Positions 62,157 through 64,000 of a DNA stretch of 64,000 nt are shown here, one piece after another. The translations under genes and the position numbers were made by a program. Position 1 is the stretch's first letter; each line of letters begins with the position of its first letter. The notes under the pieces are model-generated. The model was not told where the DNA came from, did no database searches, and saw nothing but the letters and a program-made list of their open reading frames with translations. The DNA is from Desulfopila aestuarii DSM 18488 (GTDB lineage: Bacteria; Desulfobacterota; Desulfobulbia; Desulfobulbales; Desulfocapsaceae), in assembly GCF_900143695.1 (NCBI RefSeq), contig NZ_FRFE01000002.1:186001-250000 (forward strand). The letters run 5' to 3'.

Positions 62157-63989
62157 TTAGTTTTTTACCAGTTTATACTCTTTCACTTTCCTGTAGAGCG
62201 TGGCACGGGAAATTCCAAGCTGTTTTGCTGACTGGACCATATTCCAGTCAGTCTTCCCAAGTGTTGATACAATAGCCGTTCTTTCTATCTCCTGAAGTGT
62301 TCCGGAAACAGGGGCAATGTGCCGTGCGGTATCAACAGGAAGATCAAGATGCTCCGGAAGCAGCTGGTCATCCTCGCAGAGATGCAGAGCCCGCTGGATG
62401 GTGTTTTCAAGCTCCCTCACATTGCCAGGCCAACTGTAGCCATGAAGTTCGTCCAGGACCTCCCGGCTCAGACTGCAGCCAGGCCTGTTACGTTCAATGA
62501 AATACGCTGCCAGCAGCTCAATATCACCCGCCCCCCGCTCCCTTAAAGGCGGAATGTTGATCGGCAGGATATTGAGGCGATAGAAAAGATCGCGACGAAA
62601 ACGGTTCTGGGCAACCGCCTCGGCAAGATTGACATGGGTCGAGGCGATAATGCGTACATTGATTCGCAGCAATGACCCGGAGCCCACTGGTTGAACCTCT
62701 CCGGTCTGAAGAACACGTAGCAGTTTCACCTGCATGTCGTGGGGCATGTCACCGATCTCATCGAGCAGAACCGTGCCGCCATTGGCGAGTTCAAACTTCC
62801 CGGGACGCCCACCCTTCAAGGCCCCGGTAAAGGCACCATCTACATAGCCAAACAGTTCGCTTTCCAGCAATTCGTTTGGAATCGCGCCACAATTGATGGG
62901 AATAAACGGCTGTTGGCAACGTTTACTAGCGTTATGTACGGCCTGGGCAAACAACTCCTTGCCGGTGCCGGTCTCACCAAGCAGCAGCACCGTGCTCGAT
63001 GAGCCGGAAGCACGCCGTGCCATATCAACTGCATCGCGAAACTTTTCTGATTGACCGATCAGATGTTCAAAGGTGAAAAACGCCCGGTCGCCGGAGATCT
63101 TGTTGGCCAGTTTTTTGATATTGCCAAACTCCTCAAAAACAAGAACTGCCCCTAGCAACGCATTCTGCCTGGAAAATACCGGCTGAGCTGAATAGAAGAA
63201 GTGGATCCCCCGGCCATTATGTTTGAAATAGCACTCTCTGCCCTTCCATTCACCTGGATTCCTGGCAATATCGTCTAGGTCAAGCTGCAGCCCGGTTGCA
63301 GCTGAAAGCTGTTTTCCTGCAAGCTTTTCCTGGCCGAGAATCTCCTCGCCTTTCCTGTTGACCTTCCAGATACGAAACTCTTTATCAAAGGTGAGGAGAC
63401 CTGTACCTGCGGCTTCGAGCACATTGTCAAGGAATCCTGTATATACAGACAGTTCTTGATTACGGCGCAGCAGTCTCATCTGTTCTTCAATGGAGCGAGC
63501 GGCAGAAGTAATCATGCTCAGTGTATGCGGATGCGTCAGACTGGTACTCCCGGAGATGACCAGGACGCCCTCCAGCGCCTTGTCATGACCAAAGATGGGA
63601 GCTGCGGAGCTGGTAAAGCCATGACCGCGTCGACAATAATGATCCGTGTCGTTCAGCTGAAAAGGGGCCTGTAATCGCAAACAGAGACTGATTGCCGAAG
63701 TCCCGACATCTTTTTCCTGCCAGCGATAGCCCGGTGCACAATTTCGCTCGGCAAAAATCGCCTGAATCCGTTCACTCCCATCAAGATGAAGGATATAGCC
63801 ATCACGATCGACCAATGCGATCATAAAATCTTCGGGAGATAACAGAAGATAGAATTCCTTGATATGCGAAACAACAACATCATACAGCGTATTGTTGGAG
63901 TGTATCCGTTCTTTAAGTCCTTCCGGGGAGAGTTTTACCTGTGCTGTGTTTCGCTCTTCTGAACAAATGCCATACTCACGGGAGCGCAT
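62157..63989 (-). CDS. sigma-54-dependent transcriptional activator (AcoR-like; start uncertain near window edge)
   Basis: 610 residues. A GAF-type sensor (about 50-180, with DVGTSAISLCL) is followed by a PAS segment (about 190-300). The AAA+ domain has GETGTGKELFAQAVH, the sigma-54 contact loop GAFTGA and GGTVLLDEIGD. The C-terminal Fis-type helix-turn-helix is NMVQSAKQLGISRATLYRKVKEY. It is convergent with the operon 55947-62073 and is its likely activator through the promoter at 55875. No ribosome site precedes ATG 63989 and the frame stays open to the edge, so the true start may lie outside. Confidence 0.9.
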   Translation of the reverse strand: MRSREYGICSEERNTAQVKLSPEGLKERIHSNNTLYDVVVSHIKEFYLLLSPEDFMIALVDRDGYILHLDGSERIQAIFAERNCAPGYRWQEKDVGTSAISLCLRLQAPFQLNDTDHYCRRGHGFTSSAAPIFGHDKALEGVLVISGSTSLTHPHTLSMITSAARSIEEQMRLLRRNQELSVYTGFLDNVLEAAGTGLLTFDKEFRIWKVNRKGEEILGQEKLAGKQLSAATGLQLDLDDIARNPGEWKGRECYFKHNGRGIHFFYSAQPVFSRQNALLGAVLVFEEFGNIKKLANKISGDRAFFTFEHLIGQSEKFRDAVDMARRASGSSSTVLLLGETGTGKELFAQAVHNASKRCQQPFIPINCGAIPNELLESELFGYVDGAFTGALKGGRPGKFELANGGTVLLDEIGDMPHDMQVKLLRVLQTGEVQPVGSGSLLRINVRIIASTHVNLAEAVAQNRFRRDLFYRLNILPINIPPLRERGAGDIELLAAYFIERNRPGCSLSREVLDELHGYSWPGNVRELENTIQRALHLCEDDQLLPEHLDLPVDTARHIAPVSGTLQEIERTAIVSTLGKTDWNMVQSAKQLGISRATLYRKVKEYKLVKN

Positions 63990-64000
63990 CTGAGATTCAC

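Noticed and set aside
1-64000. tRNA, rRNA, CRISPR, phage or complete IS elements
   Set aside because: Looked for cloverleaf arms, repeated spacer units, integrase/transposase motifs and paired inverted ends; nothing convincing was found.

Overview
The window reads as a chromosomal segment of an anaerobic Gram-negative bacterium. The likely group is Desulfobacterota or a Pelobacter-like relative, but this is inferred from gene content, not from a marker gene. Pointers are an OprD-type porin (outer membrane), two molybdopterin oxidoreductases with Fe-S partners, a tungsten-type aldehyde:ferredoxin oxidoreductase homologue, an ADP-forming acyl-CoA synthetase, CCG-type Fe-S proteins, and four complete TRAP transporters in 64 kb. 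I found no rRNA, tRNA, CRISPR array or intact insertion sequence.

Layout. 1-8.9 kb (minus): an operon headed by a close relative of pyrogallol-phloroglucinol transhydroxylase (alpha and beta subunits). It continues with a cupin, an SDR reductase, a split ADP-forming acyl-CoA synthetase, a crotonase, and a DUF35/thiolase pair cut by the left edge. 9.4-18.5 kb: a divergent IclR regulator, two TRAP systems arranged tail to tail, and a porin. 18.5-20.2 kb is long and gene-poor. 20.2-30.3 kb: a MarR regulator, then a plus-strand run of TRAP permeases, three SnoaL/NTF2-like proteins, a TRAP binding protein, a cupin, an AOR homologue and a fumarate-reductase-like flavoprotein. This run is my best candidate for an undescribed catabolic system. 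30.7-40.9 kb: Lrp regulator, a FAD/CCG-FeS/FAD oxidoreductase trio, two MFS exporters, a LigB-type dioxygenase and a Usp protein. 41.3-46.8 kb: a GntR regulator divergent from a CoA-ligase/OFA-transporter/cytidylate-kinase-BON operon.

47.1-50.2 kb is an AT-rich block of four small minus-strand genes. It contains one well-formed integron attC site, so it looks like a cassette cluster without an integrase. It lies between a terminator plus Fe-S-gene remnant (47 kb) and the matching intact copy (50 kb). 50.3-52.9 kb holds a second molybdopterin enzyme with a small Fe-S subunit. 53.3-55.5 kb carries pabA/pabB preceded by a promoter-terminator pair that could encode a small RNA or attenuator. 55.9-64 kb is an HcnABC/opine-oxidase-like amine or amino-acid dehydrogenase with RidA and a fourth TRAP system, preceded by a clear sigma-54 promoter and followed by a convergent sigma-54 activator.

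How it fits together: each catabolic block pairs uptake (mostly TRAP, so probably carboxylates) with redox enzymes and its own regulator. A GCAATATTGC-type palindrome overlaps the promoters of both the first TRAP operon (10.3 kb) and the CoA-ligase operon (42.3 kb), suggesting one regulator links the two.
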